Shown in pieces: positions 1 to 8,286 of a stretch of DNA of 26,916 nt. Position 1 is the stretch's first letter, and each line of letters begins with the position of its first letter. The stretch is from an uncultured Fusobacterium sp. Its GTDB lineage: Bacteria > Fusobacteriota > Fusobacteriia > Fusobacteriales > Fusobacteriaceae. The translations under genes and the position numbers were made by a program. The DNA is taken from contig UQXM01000007.1 of assembly GCA_900545035.1 (NCBI GenBank), positions 1 through 26,916 of the forward strand, given 5' to 3'. The notes under the pieces are model-generated. The model worked only from the letters and a program-made list of their open reading frames with translations, was not told the origin of the DNA and did no database searches.

Positions 1-98
1 GTTATCACAGCTGCTATACCAAACCACAATGATATAAGTCCGGGGATAACTGCCTCTATTACAAAAAATATTATCGCTGCTGCAAGCCATATTAACAT
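1..98 (-). CDS. NfeD-like membrane protein, N-terminal part only (runs off the left edge)
   Basis: Reading leftwards from an ATG at 98 gives 32 codons before the window ends. A perfect GGAGG site lies 6 bp before the ATG. The peptide begins MLIWLAAAIIFFVIEAVIPG and continues LISLWFGIAAVI. One hydrophobic helix followed by a short E-x-x-x-P-G segment and a second hydrophobic stretch is the usual beginning of short NfeD-family (YbbK-type) proteins, which are membrane-anchored with a C-terminal OB fold and are commonly encoded beside an SPFH/flotillin-like gene. The start lies 26 bp after the stop of the preceding membrane/coiled-coil gene, so it is probably the next gene of the same operon. Only the N-terminus is visible, so the OB fold and any SPFH partner cannot be checked here. 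Another small membrane protein is possible. Confidence 0.7.
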   Translation of the reverse strand, partial: MLIWLAAAIIFFVIEAVIPGLISLWFGIAAVI

Positions 99-124
99 AT
101 GTATTCCTCCTTTTTGTCTGATTG

Positions 125-541
125 CTATTCTTCTATTGCTTCCTTTTCAAATTTAGACTGCTGTTTTGCCTTTTCTGTTTCAAGTTCACGAAGTCTTTTT
201 TCTATTTTTGTAAGTTTCCCTGCCATTTCATTTATTCTTACTTCCACAGAGTTTAAAATCCAAAACTGAAAATGACTTGATTTTTTTGTTTCGTAAAGCA
301 TCCATATTATTTTAATAATTCCAAGAAGTATTGCCAGATACATAGTCAGCTCAAGGGACATTTTGCCAAGAACTCCCCCCATGAATAAAAGAGCTATTAT
401 CATACCGATTAAAAGGGCATTTACTCTTTTTACCTGAGTATTGTTCTTTCCGCCGATTTTTCCAACAATCTGTCTTATTCTGTCTTTTTCTTTTTCAAAC
501 TCTTTTAATTCTTCCAATAAGCTTTTTTCCTGCTCTTTCAT
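125..541 (-). CDS. Hypothetical two-helix membrane protein with coiled-coil ends
   Basis: No family is recognised. The 138-residue product has a charged, heptad-like N-terminal helix (about 1-30, rich in E and K), two hydrophobic segments at about 41-59 and 64-83, and a second long charged helix (about 98-138) with a regular E/K/L pattern that looks like a coiled coil. Both soluble ends are probably on the same side of the membrane. The frame stays open upstream to a TTG at 580, inside nadE. The ATG at 541 is preferred because an AGAGAGGTG site lies about 5 bp before it and the next upstream gene ends at 568. It sits between nadE and an NfeD-like gene in a tight operon. The neighbours do not reveal a function. 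A scaffold or an inner-membrane partner of the NfeD-like protein is only a guess. Confidence 0.8.
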   Translation of the reverse strand: MKEQEKSLLEELKEFEKEKDRIRQIVGKIGGKNNTQVKRVNALLIGMIIALLFMGGVLGKMSLELTMYLAILLGIIKIIWMLYETKKSSHFQFWILNSVEVRINEMAGKLTKIEKRLRELETEKAKQQSKFEKEAIEE

Positions 542-567
542 AAACACCTCTCTCGATTTATTTTTAA

Positions 568-1404
568 TTATACTCCCCAATCCCTAGGATATTTAAAATC
601 TGTTCCCATTCCTCTTCCTGATATATTGGCTATCACAGGAAGTTTTCTTTTATATTGAGCTGTTTTCATTCTTCTTATTACAGATTTTATAATATTTTCA
701 TCATATCCAAGAGCTGCCACTTCTTCCGGTCTCATTCTTTCATCTGTCAGATAATAAAGTATCTCATCTGCCATACGGTAAGAAAACCCCAGTTCCTGTT
801 CATCTGTCTGTCCTTCCCATAAATCAGCACTTGGTTTTTTATCAATCACTTCTTTAGGTACTCCCATAAATTCAGACAATGCCCACACCTGAGCTTTATA
901 CAAATCTCCTATGGGATTTATTGCAGAAGCAGAATCTCCGAACTGTGTGCTGTATCCCAAAAGAATTTCTGTTCTGTTTGATGTCCCCAGAACAAGAGCT
1001 CCCTCTTTTGCAGAATTGTCAAAAAGAACATTCATTCTTGTTCTTGCCATCATATTTCCTTTTCTAAGACTTGACATATCTTCATTCATTGCAAAATATG
1101 GGTCTACCATAGGAGTAATTTCAACTTTTTTTGTATGTATTCCTGTGGCTTTTACCACAAGTTCTGCATGTTCTACACTTTCTTTGCTGGAAGTTTTGTA
1201 AGGCATCATAACTGTATACACATTTTCAGCTCCGAAAGCTTCTGCTGCCAGAAAAGCCACAAGAGCCGAATCGATTCCTCCCGAAAGTCCCAGAATTACT
1301 TTTTTAAATCCTATTTTGTGAACTTCATCTCTTAAAAAATTTACAAGCATATCTCTTGTTTTTTCTAAATCAAGTGTTAATCCGTCTGCTGCATTATTTT
1401 TCAT
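568..1404 (-). CDS. nadE: NH3-dependent NAD(+) synthetase
   Basis: Catalyses the last step of NAD synthesis: deamido-NAD + ATP + ammonia gives NAD + AMP + PPi, in the cytosol. The 278-residue protein carries the ATP-pyrophosphatase P-loop SGGIDS at 41-46, the GTSNRTE segment at about 140 that binds the adenylated substrate, and the KPSADLW and GQTDE segments near 190-200 typical of the family. No N-terminal glutaminase (nitrilase) domain is present, so it should use free ammonia, like the short NadE of B. subtilis or E. coli. The ATG at 1404 has an AAGGGGGA site 8-9 bp upstream and overlaps the end of the GTPase gene by 11 bp, which suggests translational coupling. Length and motifs are complete. 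Confidence 0.96.
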   Translation of the reverse strand: MKNNAADGLTLDLEKTRDMLVNFLRDEVHKIGFKKVILGLSGGIDSALVAFLAAEAFGAENVYTVMMPYKTSSKESVEHAELVVKATGIHTKKVEITPMVDPYFAMNEDMSSLRKGNMMARTRMNVLFDNSAKEGALVLGTSNRTEILLGYSTQFGDSASAINPIGDLYKAQVWALSEFMGVPKEVIDKKPSADLWEGQTDEQELGFSYRMADEILYYLTDERMRPEEVAALGYDENIIKSVIRRMKTAQYKRKLPVIANISGRGMGTDFKYPRDWGV

Positions 1405-2293
1405 CTTTAGTTCCCCCTTGAGTTAAAAGCTCTCTGTCCAGTCCAAATTTTCCAAGTTTTGCCGCTCTGTAATCTCTTAAAAGAGTAAGTGTTGCCTGAT
1501 GAACATTAAGGTTTCCTCCTTTTTGTATCATCTGCATTCTTTTTGCAATATTCTCTATAACATTTCCTGTTGCTCCCTCAAAATCTTCATCAAGAAGTTT
1601 GTATCTGTTTTTAAGAGCATCTTTTAATCCGTATCTCATCATTTTTTCGATTAATTTGCAGGCAACATCATCTATCGGCAGAATATCATCTTTTATCGCT
1701 CCTGAAATTGCAAGATTGAAGCCCACTCTTTCATCTTCAAATTTTGGCCACAAAATTCCCGGAGTATCCAAAAGCTCCAGTCCCTCTTTTATTCTTACCC
1801 ACTGTTTTCCTTTTGTGTATCCCGGCATATTTCCAACACCGGCACTGTTTTTACCTACTATTCTGTTAATCAGTCTTGATTTTCCCACATTCGGTATTCC
1901 TGCTACCATAAGTCTTGTATTCACTTTTCTAAGACCTTTTTTCATCAATCTTTCTTTTTTCTCCGCTGAAACCTTATCAATTATAGTATAAAGTTTTCTA
2001 AGATTAAATCCTGTTTCGGCACTAAGTTCAAGAACTTCATCAGCATCATTGTTTCTGATAAAATAATCTCTCCACTGATTGATTTCAGATTTTTCAACCA
2101 AGTCAGCTTTATTTATTACAATAATTCTTTTTTTATTTTTTGAGAAAGTTGCAATATCCGGATTTCTGCTTGAAATAGGAATTCTTGCATCCACCACTTC
2201 CAATACAATATCTATAAGCGGCATATTTTCTTTCATCATATCCTTAGTTTTTTTCATATGCCCAGGATACCAGTTTATTTTTGTCATCGACAT
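1394..2293 (-). CDS. rbgA: Ribosome biogenesis GTPase RbgA/YlqF
   Basis: Circularly permuted GTPase that helps a late step of 50S subunit assembly in Gram-positive bacteria and relatives. The 299-residue protein starts with the family hallmark WYPGHM (8-13). The GTPase motifs come in permuted order: G4 NKAD (61-64), G5 SAETG (91-95), G1 GIPNVGKS (132-139), then G3 DTPG (176-179). A C-terminal helical region of about 90 residues, the RNA-binding ANTAR-like part of YlqF, follows. The start at 2293 has GGAGG 8 bp upstream; a second ATG two codons later is less well placed. It lies 12 bp after rsmI and overlaps nadE, in a long run of ribosome and RNA modification genes. Confidence 0.95.
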   Translation of the reverse strand: MSMTKINWYPGHMKKTKDMMKENMPLIDIVLEVVDARIPISSRNPDIATFSKNKKRIIVINKADLVEKSEINQWRDYFIRNNDADEVLELSAETGFNLRKLYTIIDKVSAEKKERLMKKGLRKVNTRLMVAGIPNVGKSRLINRIVGKNSAGVGNMPGYTKGKQWVRIKEGLELLDTPGILWPKFEDERVGFNLAISGAIKDDILPIDDVACKLIEKMMRYGLKDALKNRYKLLDEDFEGATGNVIENIAKRMQMIQKGGNLNVHQATLTLLRDYRAAKLGKFGLDRELLTQGGTKDEK

Positions 2294-2305
2294 AAAATGT
2301 TCCTC

Positions 2306-3046
2306 CTATTCCTCGTCTTCGTAGTCGTCCTCTTCCTCATAACTGTCTTTTGCATACTTATTTACTTTTTCTTTTTTCTCTTCCTGCTCATTTCCTCTTA
2401 CAATTATTACAAATTCGCCTTTCAAAGTCTGCTTTTCAAATTTTGAAATAAGCTCGGAAGTTGTTCCTCTTATAATCTCTTCATATATTTTTGTAATTTC
2501 TCTTACAAGAACAATATTTTTTATACCCATAAATTCCTCAATATCTTTAAGAGTTTTCACTACTCTGTGAGGAGATTCAAAAAACATTATTGTTCTTTTC
2601 TCATCTGCAAAAGATTTAAGAAGTGTCTGTCTTCCTTTTTTCTTTGGAAGAAAGCCTTCAAAAATAAATCTTCTCATTGATACTCCCGCAACTGAAGCTG
2701 CTGCTGTCATGGCACTTACTCCCGGTACAGGGACAACTTTTATTCCCTCATTAAGAGCTGCATCCACAACTTCATATCCTGGGTCAGATATGCACGGAGT
2801 TCCTGCATCTGTTACAAGAGCCACATTTTTACCCTCTTTCAAAAGATTTATTATATTCTCAACCTGATGCTGTTTTGTATGTTCATCATATCTGTAAAGA
2901 GTATTTGAAATCTCCAAATGATTTAAAAGTTTTTTTGTAACTCTTGTGTCTTCAGCAAAAATATAATCTGCTTCTTTTAATATTCTCACTGCTCTAAGTG
3001 TTATATCTTCCAAATTCCCTATTGGTGTCGCTACTATATACAGCAT
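2306..3046 (-). CDS. rsmI: 16S rRNA (cytidine(1402)-2'-O)-methyltransferase RsmI
   Basis: SAM-dependent enzyme of the tetrapyrrole-methylase fold that adds the 2'-O-methyl group to C1402 in the 16S decoding centre. Family motifs are clear: ATPIGNLEDIT at 6-16, AEDTR at 31-35, VTDAGTPCISDPG at 78-90 and an ESPHR segment near 157-161. After the methylase domain the last 25 residues form a very acidic tail (EEEDDYEDEE), which is outside the conserved fold and looks disordered. The ATG at 3046 has GAGG 6 bp upstream. It is 13 bp after ctpA and 12 bp before rbgA. Confidence 0.96.
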   Translation of the reverse strand: MLYIVATPIGNLEDITLRAVRILKEADYIFAEDTRVTKKLLNHLEISNTLYRYDEHTKQHQVENIINLLKEGKNVALVTDAGTPCISDPGYEVVDAALNEGIKVVPVPGVSAMTAAASVAGVSMRRFIFEGFLPKKKGRQTLLKSFADEKRTIMFFESPHRVVKTLKDIEEFMGIKNIVLVREITKIYEEIIRGTTSELISKFEKQTLKGEFVIIVRGNEQEEKKEKVNKYAKDSYEEEDDYEDEE

Positions 3047-3059
3047 AACTTACCTCACT

Positions 3060-4346
3060 TTATTGTTTCTTGCTTTCTTTTTCTTTAAGCATTGACATTA
3101 TTGCTGCCTCTGCTGTCTGAAGCTGTTTATCTGTTTTCTTAACAAGTGTTTCTGCTTTTTCTTTTCCTACAACATCATCAAGTATTCTTTTTTTGCTTTC
3201 TGCCTGTTCTTTCTCATCAATATTTGTTACAAGCCCGTCATAGAAAAGGTAATCTTCATCTTCTTCCACAACAATATCCGGAGTAATTCCTTTACCGTGA
3301 ATATTTTCTCCTTTCGGAGTATAATATTTTGCTATTGTAAGTTTTATTCCGTCCCCGTCAGGAAGAGGAAGAAGCACCTGCACACTTCCTTTACCGAAAC
3401 TTTTTTCTCCTACAAGTTTTCCTCTTTTGTAATCTCTCACAGCTCCCGCAACTATTTCAGATGCAGAAGCACTGCCCTCATTAATAAGCACTACTAGAGG
3501 AAAATCTCCATAATATTTTCCCTCTCTCATATTAAATGTTTCCTGTCCGTTTTTAGGTCTTTCACTTACAATTACCCCCTCAGGAATAAACATAGAACCG
3601 ATTTTTACAGCTTGATCTATTCTTCCTCCCGGATTGTTTCTCAAATCAAAAATCAAACCTTTCATTCCTTCTGACTGAAGTTTCTCAAGACTTTTTGCTA
3701 CCTGAACATCTACATCGTCCCCAAATTGAGTAAGTTTTATGTATCCTATTTTATTAGGAAGCATTTTGCTGCTTACATTTTCAAGTTTTATAGTTTCTCT
3801 TTTCAAAGTAATCTCTCTTGATTTTTTATCAGCTTCTCTGTATATTTGAACTTTTACACTTGTTCCGCTCTTACCTTTAAGCATTTTTGAAGCTTCTTCC
3901 AAATCCATATTGTAAGTCTGCTTTCCATCTATTGCCATAAGTTTGTCTTTAGGTCTTATTCCGGCTTTGAAAGCAGGAGTTCCCTCAATAAGAAGCTCAA
4001 CCATAACAGGCTCTCCGGCAGATTTTCTGATTATCATTCCCACTCCGGAATATTCCCCTTTTATCTTTCCTTCAAGATCTTCCATTCCGTCTTTGGAAAA
4101 ATAGTTTGAATGCGGATCACCAAGAGTTTCCATCATTCCTTTGACAGCTCCCTGCATAAGAATAGTTTTATCAAGTTTTTTATCTCCAACAAAGTTTTCC
4201 TGAATAATATCCATAATATCTGAAATCTCTTTCAGTTCTTTTACATTATTCATAAAACCTGTTTTGACTTCTTTTTCTTTTGCCGAAATGCTTAACGGTG
4301 TCAATGCAATTACTGCTGCTGCCACAAATATTTTTAAGTTTTTCAT
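3060..4346 (-). CDS. S41 family C-terminal processing protease (CtpA/Prc type)
   Basis: Exported PDZ-containing serine protease that cleaves proteins from the C-terminal end in the periplasm or cell envelope. The 428-residue protein has a Sec signal peptide (KNLKIF basic start, hydrophobic core about 7-19, likely cleavage after the ISA/SAK region near 22). Then come an N-terminal helical bundle with GDPHSNYF (76-83), a PDZ domain (about 97-185) and the S41 core. The catalytic Ser-Lys pair is visible by spacing: S294 in GSASASE and K319 in GKG, with D305 between, the same spacing as E. coli Tsp. The last 50 residues are charged and helical. Its start codon shares one base with the tlyA stop (TAATG), implying coupling. 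Substrate is unknown; peptidoglycan hydrolases are common targets of the family. Confidence 0.94.
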   Translation of the reverse strand: MKNLKIFVAAAVIALTPLSISAKEKEVKTGFMNNVKELKEISDIMDIIQENFVGDKKLDKTILMQGAVKGMMETLGDPHSNYFSKDGMEDLEGKIKGEYSGVGMIIRKSAGEPVMVELLIEGTPAFKAGIRPKDKLMAIDGKQTYNMDLEEASKMLKGKSGTSVKVQIYREADKKSREITLKRETIKLENVSSKMLPNKIGYIKLTQFGDDVDVQVAKSLEKLQSEGMKGLIFDLRNNPGGRIDQAVKIGSMFIPEGVIVSERPKNGQETFNMREGKYYGDFPLVVLINEGSASASEIVAGAVRDYKRGKLVGEKSFGKGSVQVLLPLPDGDGIKLTIAKYYTPKGENIHGKGITPDIVVEEDEDYLFYDGLVTNIDEKEQAESKKRILDDVVGKEKAETLVKKTDKQLQTAEAAIMSMLKEKESKKQ

Positions 4347-5158
4347 TACAATGCTCCCCCTAAATTTTCACAGCTGTCAACAATTCCTGCTGTATCAAAA
4401 ATTATATCATTTTTTTCAGTTCCAAACAGTGATATATATTCTGAATTTCCCTTTCCGCCTTTTATGGGAGAAAAATCCAGTTTTTCCATATAAAGTCCGT
4501 GTTTTTCCGCTTCCTCTTTCACTCTTAAAATTGCCGCTTCCTGATATTTTTTATTTCTTACAATTCCCCCTTTGTCTATCATCTCTTTTTCCACTTCAAA
4601 CTGAGGTTTTATAAGAGCCATAAGTTTTGTCTCAGAATTGAAAAACTTTTTAAGAGATTCAAAAACATTTGTGATAGATATAAAAGATACATCCATTACT
4701 ATAAAATCAATAGAAGAATTATCTATTTCTTCCGGTTTTAAATCTCTTATATGTTTGTTTTCTATTGAAGTAACTCTTTCGTTGCTTCTAAGTTTCCAGT
4801 CAAGCTGATTTGTCCCCACATCAACTGCATATACATGCTCTGCACCAAAAGATAAAGCACAGTCTGTAAATCCTCCTGTTGATGAACCTACATCAAGAAT
4901 TTTTTTTCCTGTAAAATCAAGACCAAAAACTTTCACAGCCTTTTCAAGTTTTAATCCTCCTCTGCTTACATATCTGAAAGATTTTCCCTTTATTCTTATA
5001 TTAAGTTCTTTGTTTTCATCTATTTTTATCTGTGTTCCCGGTTTTTCTATTTTCACATCATTTACCAAAACTATTCCTGCCATTACAGCTCGTCTCGCTT
5101 TATCCACATCTTCAAAGAATCCGTTGTTTACCAGCAGGACATCTATTCTCTCTTTCAT
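4346..5158 (-). CDS. tlyA: TlyA-family rRNA methyltransferase (S4 + FtsJ-like domains)
   Basis: Predicted 2'-O-ribose methyltransferase of the TlyA/hemolysin-A family, which in studied species modifies 16S and/or 23S rRNA. The hemolysin name is historical. The 270-residue protein has an N-terminal S4 RNA-binding domain (about 1-60: RIDVLLVNNGFF, RRAVMAGIVLVN), the linker YVSRGGLKLEKA (63-74), the SAM-binding loop LDVGSSTGGFTD (88-99), MDVSFIS in the middle, and the terminal PIKGGKGNSEY segment. The ATG at 5158 has AGGAGA about 5 bp upstream. That start lies 47 bp inside the preceding HD-domain gene, an unusually long overlap. Both frames look real because both ends are well supported. Confidence 0.93.
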   Translation of the reverse strand: MKERIDVLLVNNGFFEDVDKARRAVMAGIVLVNDVKIEKPGTQIKIDENKELNIRIKGKSFRYVSRGGLKLEKAVKVFGLDFTGKKILDVGSSTGGFTDCALSFGAEHVYAVDVGTNQLDWKLRSNERVTSIENKHIRDLKPEEIDNSSIDFIVMDVSFISITNVFESLKKFFNSETKLMALIKPQFEVEKEMIDKGGIVRNKKYQEAAILRVKEEAEKHGLYMEKLDFSPIKGGKGNSEYISLFGTEKNDIIFDTAGIVDSCENLGGAL

Positions 5159-5990
5159 TTTCTTCTCCTATTTGAAAAATTTCATCATCAACAAGATAAT
5201 CCATCAGCTGATTTGTCATTATCAGATGTCTGAAACCTCTTTTTTCAACAGCTGAAATAAGTTTTGCTGTTTCTCTCACTCGTTTTGTAAAAAAATTGTC
5301 CCCGATAGGAACTTTTCTTGTTTTTTTGTAGTAATTCACAAGATGTTTTGTAGTTTTAAGTCTTAATTCCTGTTTTGCCCTTTTCAGTCTGTCTTTTATA
5401 ACTCCTGTGGTACACATGAATTTTTTACTTACTTCCATAATATTTTCTCCGTTGCACAAAGATTCCAAAATCTCATTTGCTCCGATTGGATTTATTCTGT
5501 GATATTTTGCAGAATACATATCAGCTCTGTGAACTATATGTGCTTCCCTTGTGTTCGGCACTATTTTTCCCCATCTTCCGTGATGAGATACAACAATATG
5601 AGTAATATTTTTTCTTACATTCTCTTTTATTTTTACACCGGCTTTTGTTTCTATCTCCTCCAAAAGAGAATCAGCCTCTTTTATAATATAGTCAGGTTTT
5701 TTAAGCATCATTTGTGAATGGGACATTGTTTCCGAAGTTTTTCTGATACTTCCCTTGCTCAAATCATGAATTACCACTCCCACTATTATTGCAAAAAAAT
5801 CTATAAATCTTTTGGCTTCGTCAAAATCTTTATAATCTCTTTTTATTTCATCAATGGATACTTTAAGCACATCATATGTGTGTGCACTTACTTTTACTCC
5901 CTGATCATCATGGTTTTCAAGCTCCCCGACCATCTCGTTGTTTACGAGAATTTTTATAAACTCTAATGCTTTTTCATTAGCTTTCCCCAT
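5112..5990 (-). CDS. HD-domain phosphohydrolase (YhaM-like core) with a C-terminal helix-turn-helix
   Basis: The 292-residue protein has an HD superfamily metal site: H37, the pair H75-D76 (VVIHDLSKG), H136/H137 in VVSHHGRWG and D157 in HRADMYSAK. The SHHG and ADMYSAK order recalls the catalytic part of the YhaM 3'-5' exoribonuclease group, but there is no N-terminal OB fold. Instead, residues about 172-210 read like sigma-70 region 4 or a LuxR-type helix-turn-helix (IMEVSKKFMCTTGVIKDRLK). The final 20 residues are charged and overlap the start of tlyA in another frame. The start at 5990 overlaps the end of dxs by 14 bp and has a GAAGGT site. Nuclease, nucleotidase or cyclic-nucleotide phosphodiesterase activity are all possible; the substrate cannot be told from the sequence. 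Confidence 0.85.
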   Translation of the reverse strand: MGKANEKALEFIKILVNNEMVGELENHDDQGVKVSAHTYDVLKVSIDEIKRDYKDFDEAKRFIDFFAIIVGVVIHDLSKGSIRKTSETMSHSQMMLKKPDYIIKEADSLLEEIETKAGVKIKENVRKNITHIVVSHHGRWGKIVPNTREAHIVHRADMYSAKYHRINPIGANEILESLCNGENIMEVSKKFMCTTGVIKDRLKRAKQELRLKTTKHLVNYYKKTRKVPIGDNFFTKRVRETAKLISAVEKRGFRHLIMTNQLMDYLVDDEIFQIGEENERENRCPAGKQRIL

Positions 5991-7782
5991 TAATTCTACC
6001 TTCTATTCTTTCCACTAATTTTTTTCCTCTTAAACCATACTCCTCAAGCAGTATTCCTCTTTTTCCGTGAGGCACTGCTCCTGTTTCTATCCCGATTTTA
6101 ATTATTTTTTTGTTTATTTTTGAACTGTTGACATAATCGATTATACTGCTTCCAAATCCGTTTACAATATAATTTTCTTCCAATACAACAATGTTATCGT
6201 ATTTTTCAAAATTTTTATTTATAAATTCTGTATCCATAGGTTTGATTGAAGCAGCACTCACTATTGTTCCTCCCAAACCTTTTTCTTTCAGAATATCTTT
6301 TATATTCAAAATCTCTTTCAACATAGATCCCGCAGCTATATAAAGATTTTTTTGTCCGCTGTTTTCCAAAACTTTCCATTTTCCCAAAACAAACGGTTTA
6401 TCTCCCTCAATATCAAATCCCTCTTCTTTGGAATATCTCACTGCAAGAGGCATATTATACTCTGTGGAAAATTCCAAAATTTCTTCAAGCTCTTTTTTGG
6501 TTGTCGGAGCAAGAATTGTAAAATTCGGTATTGATAAAAGAAAAGGCACATCATATATTCCATGATGAGTTTTTCCGTCCTCTCCCACAATACCCGCTCT
6601 GTCAATCATAAACCTTACAGGAAGTTTCTGAAGAGAGATATCGTGAATAAGCTGCCCTATTCCTCTTGAAAGAAATGTGGAATACACAGCATAATAAGGT
6701 TTCTTTCCTGATACAGCAAGTCCTCCTGCAAAAGTAACTCCGTGTCCCTCTGCTATTCCAACATCAATACTTCTTTCGGGATATTTCTCAAAAAACTCTT
6801 TCAATCCTGTTCCTTTTACCATTCCTGCTGAAATTGCACATATATCTTTATCTTTTTCAGCAAGGCTCACAAGTTTTTCTCCAAAAATATCCGAGTATAT
6901 TTTTTGTCCTTCAACTTTAAACGGATTATATGGACTTACTCCGTGGAATCTTTCTTTGTCTTCTTCGGCAGGTTTGTATCCTTTTCCTTTTTTTGTCCTC
7001 ACATGAACAAATACAGGTCCTTCCTCCTCTTTGGCTTTTTCAAAAACTGAAAGAAGCTCCTCCATATTATGTCCGTCTACTACACCAAAATATTTAAATC
7101 CAAGATTTTCGGATACACTCATAGGCAGGAAAAAGTTTTTTATTGAATGCTCCGCTCTGCCCAAAGTATCTTTTACTTTTCTTCCTATACTTCCTCTGTT
7201 AATCATATTTTTAAAATCTTTTTTAACAGCCATGTAAACTTTGCTGGAAATCATTCTGCTGAAACAGTTTGCCAATGAACCCACACTTTTTCCGATAGAC
7301 ATATCATTATCATTTAACACAACTATAACATTTTTTAAATTTCCCATATTGTTAAGAGCTTCCAGAGAATGTCCGTTAGCTATTGAAGCATCTCCAACCA
7401 CAACTATTACCCTTGTGTCAGGTTCTGCAAAAGCTATTCCGCATCCGGCTGAAAGAGCACTCCCCGCATGACCTGATATGAACCAGTCGGCACTGCTCTC
7501 TTTGGGATCAAGAAAAGGACCGATTCCTTTATATGTTCTTATAGTTGAAAAATTTTCATCTCTTCCTGTGAGAATTTTATATACATAAGCCTGATGACCT
7601 ACATCAAATAAAATCTTGTCATTTTCACTGTTAAATATTTTTTTCAATGCAACAGTAAGCTCCACAACCCCAAGATTTGAAGCAAGATGTCCTCCGTTTT
7701 TCAGGACTACATCAATTATCTTCCCTCTTATGCTGCTGCACAGCTCATTCAGATTTTCTGTTGTCATATTGTCCAAATTCAT
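5977..7782 (-). CDS. dxs: 1-deoxy-D-xylulose-5-phosphate synthase
   Basis: First enzyme of the MEP isoprenoid pathway: pyruvate + glyceraldehyde 3-phosphate gives DXP + CO2, using thiamine diphosphate. Family marks are the N-terminal SIRGKIIDVV and GGHLASNLGVVELTVAL segments, DVGHQAYVYKILTGR, the TPP motif beginning GDAS and ending EALNN (about 130-144), VGIAEGHGVTFAGG with the general-base Glu, and RAGIVGEDGKTHHG. The open frame extends to a GTG at 7791, but that GTG is part of the AAAGGTG ribosome binding site for the ATG at 7782, so the 601-residue form is chosen. The usual length is about 620. The TPP segment (GDASIANGHS rather than GDGALTGGM) and FLSRGIGQL are somewhat divergent, but the whole pattern is Dxs rather than transketolase. 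No other MEP gene lies nearby. Confidence 0.95.
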   Translation of the reverse strand: MNLDNMTTENLNELCSSIRGKIIDVVLKNGGHLASNLGVVELTVALKKIFNSENDKILFDVGHQAYVYKILTGRDENFSTIRTYKGIGPFLDPKESSADWFISGHAGSALSAGCGIAFAEPDTRVIVVVGDASIANGHSLEALNNMGNLKNVIVVLNDNDMSIGKSVGSLANCFSRMISSKVYMAVKKDFKNMINRGSIGRKVKDTLGRAEHSIKNFFLPMSVSENLGFKYFGVVDGHNMEELLSVFEKAKEEEGPVFVHVRTKKGKGYKPAEEDKERFHGVSPYNPFKVEGQKIYSDIFGEKLVSLAEKDKDICAISAGMVKGTGLKEFFEKYPERSIDVGIAEGHGVTFAGGLAVSGKKPYYAVYSTFLSRGIGQLIHDISLQKLPVRFMIDRAGIVGEDGKTHHGIYDVPFLLSIPNFTILAPTTKKELEEILEFSTEYNMPLAVRYSKEEGFDIEGDKPFVLGKWKVLENSGQKNLYIAAGSMLKEILNIKDILKEKGLGGTIVSAASIKPMDTEFINKNFEKYDNIVVLEENYIVNGFGSSIIDYVNSSKINKKIIKIGIETGAVPHGKRGILLEEYGLRGKKLVERIEGRINGES

Positions 7783-7799
7783 ATTTTTCACCTTTAATT

Positions 7800-8264
7800 T
7801 TAAGAAATTAAATATCCTTTAAAAATAAATGCCACTGCTACCCCCAGCAGCATTCCTGCCAAAACTTCTATCTGTGTATGTCCCAAAAGCTCTTTTAATT
7901 TTTCATCGTGAAACATCTCTCCGATTTTTTCGGAAAGTTTTTCCACCATTCTGTTTAAAACCCCTGCCTGTTTTCCTGCCGCTCTTCTTATTCCCACAGC
8001 ATCATACATAACAACCATTGCAAAAACTGCCGAAATTGCAAAATATGCACTGGAAGTTCCGTAAATTATTCCCATACAGGCTGTCAGACATGAAACTGTC
8101 GAAGAATGAGAGCTTGGCATTCCCCCTGTATCATAAAATCTTCTTATATTAAATTTTTTTTCGACAAAAATGCTTGTCAGAACTTTATAAAACTGGGCAG
8201 CAAACCAGGCAATAAAAGTTACATCTAAAATTTTGTTTCCCAATATTATTCCTGCTTCACCCAT
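7800..8264 (-). CDS. Divergent PAP2 family (DUF212) integral membrane protein
   Basis: The 154-residue protein matches the DUF212/divergent PAP2 group. It has GGMPSSHS at 47-54 (the phosphatase-like PSSH motif), GIRRAAGKQA at 91-100 and LGHTQIEVLAGMLLG near 128-141, with hydrophobic helices at about 5-28, 56-88 and 133-149. Distant relatives of type-2 phosphatidic-acid phosphatases share the SSH motif, but the activity of this group is not settled. A lipid-phosphate role next to dxs would be attractive but is inference. The frame opens with GTG at 8273. The ATG at 8264 is preferred because the GTG lies inside the GAGGTG ribosome binding site 6 bp upstream of it. Confidence 0.9.
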   Translation of the reverse strand: MGEAGIILGNKILDVTFIAWFAAQFYKVLTSIFVEKKFNIRRFYDTGGMPSSHSSTVSCLTACMGIIYGTSSAYFAISAVFAMVVMYDAVGIRRAAGKQAGVLNRMVEKLSEKIGEMFHDEKLKELLGHTQIEVLAGMLLGVAVAFIFKGYLIS

Positions 8265-8286
8265 ATTCCCCACCTCAGTTATTTTA

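Noticed and set aside
542..580. TTG-initiated extension of the coiled-coil membrane protein into nadE
   Set aside because: The ATG at 541 has a good AGAGAGGTG site and the extension overlaps nadE without domain content.
7783..7791. GTG start for Dxs (and likewise GTG 8273 for the DUF212 protein)
   Set aside because: In both cases the GTG is part of the Shine-Dalgarno sequence (AAAGGTG, GAGGTG) that serves an ATG 6 bp downstream.
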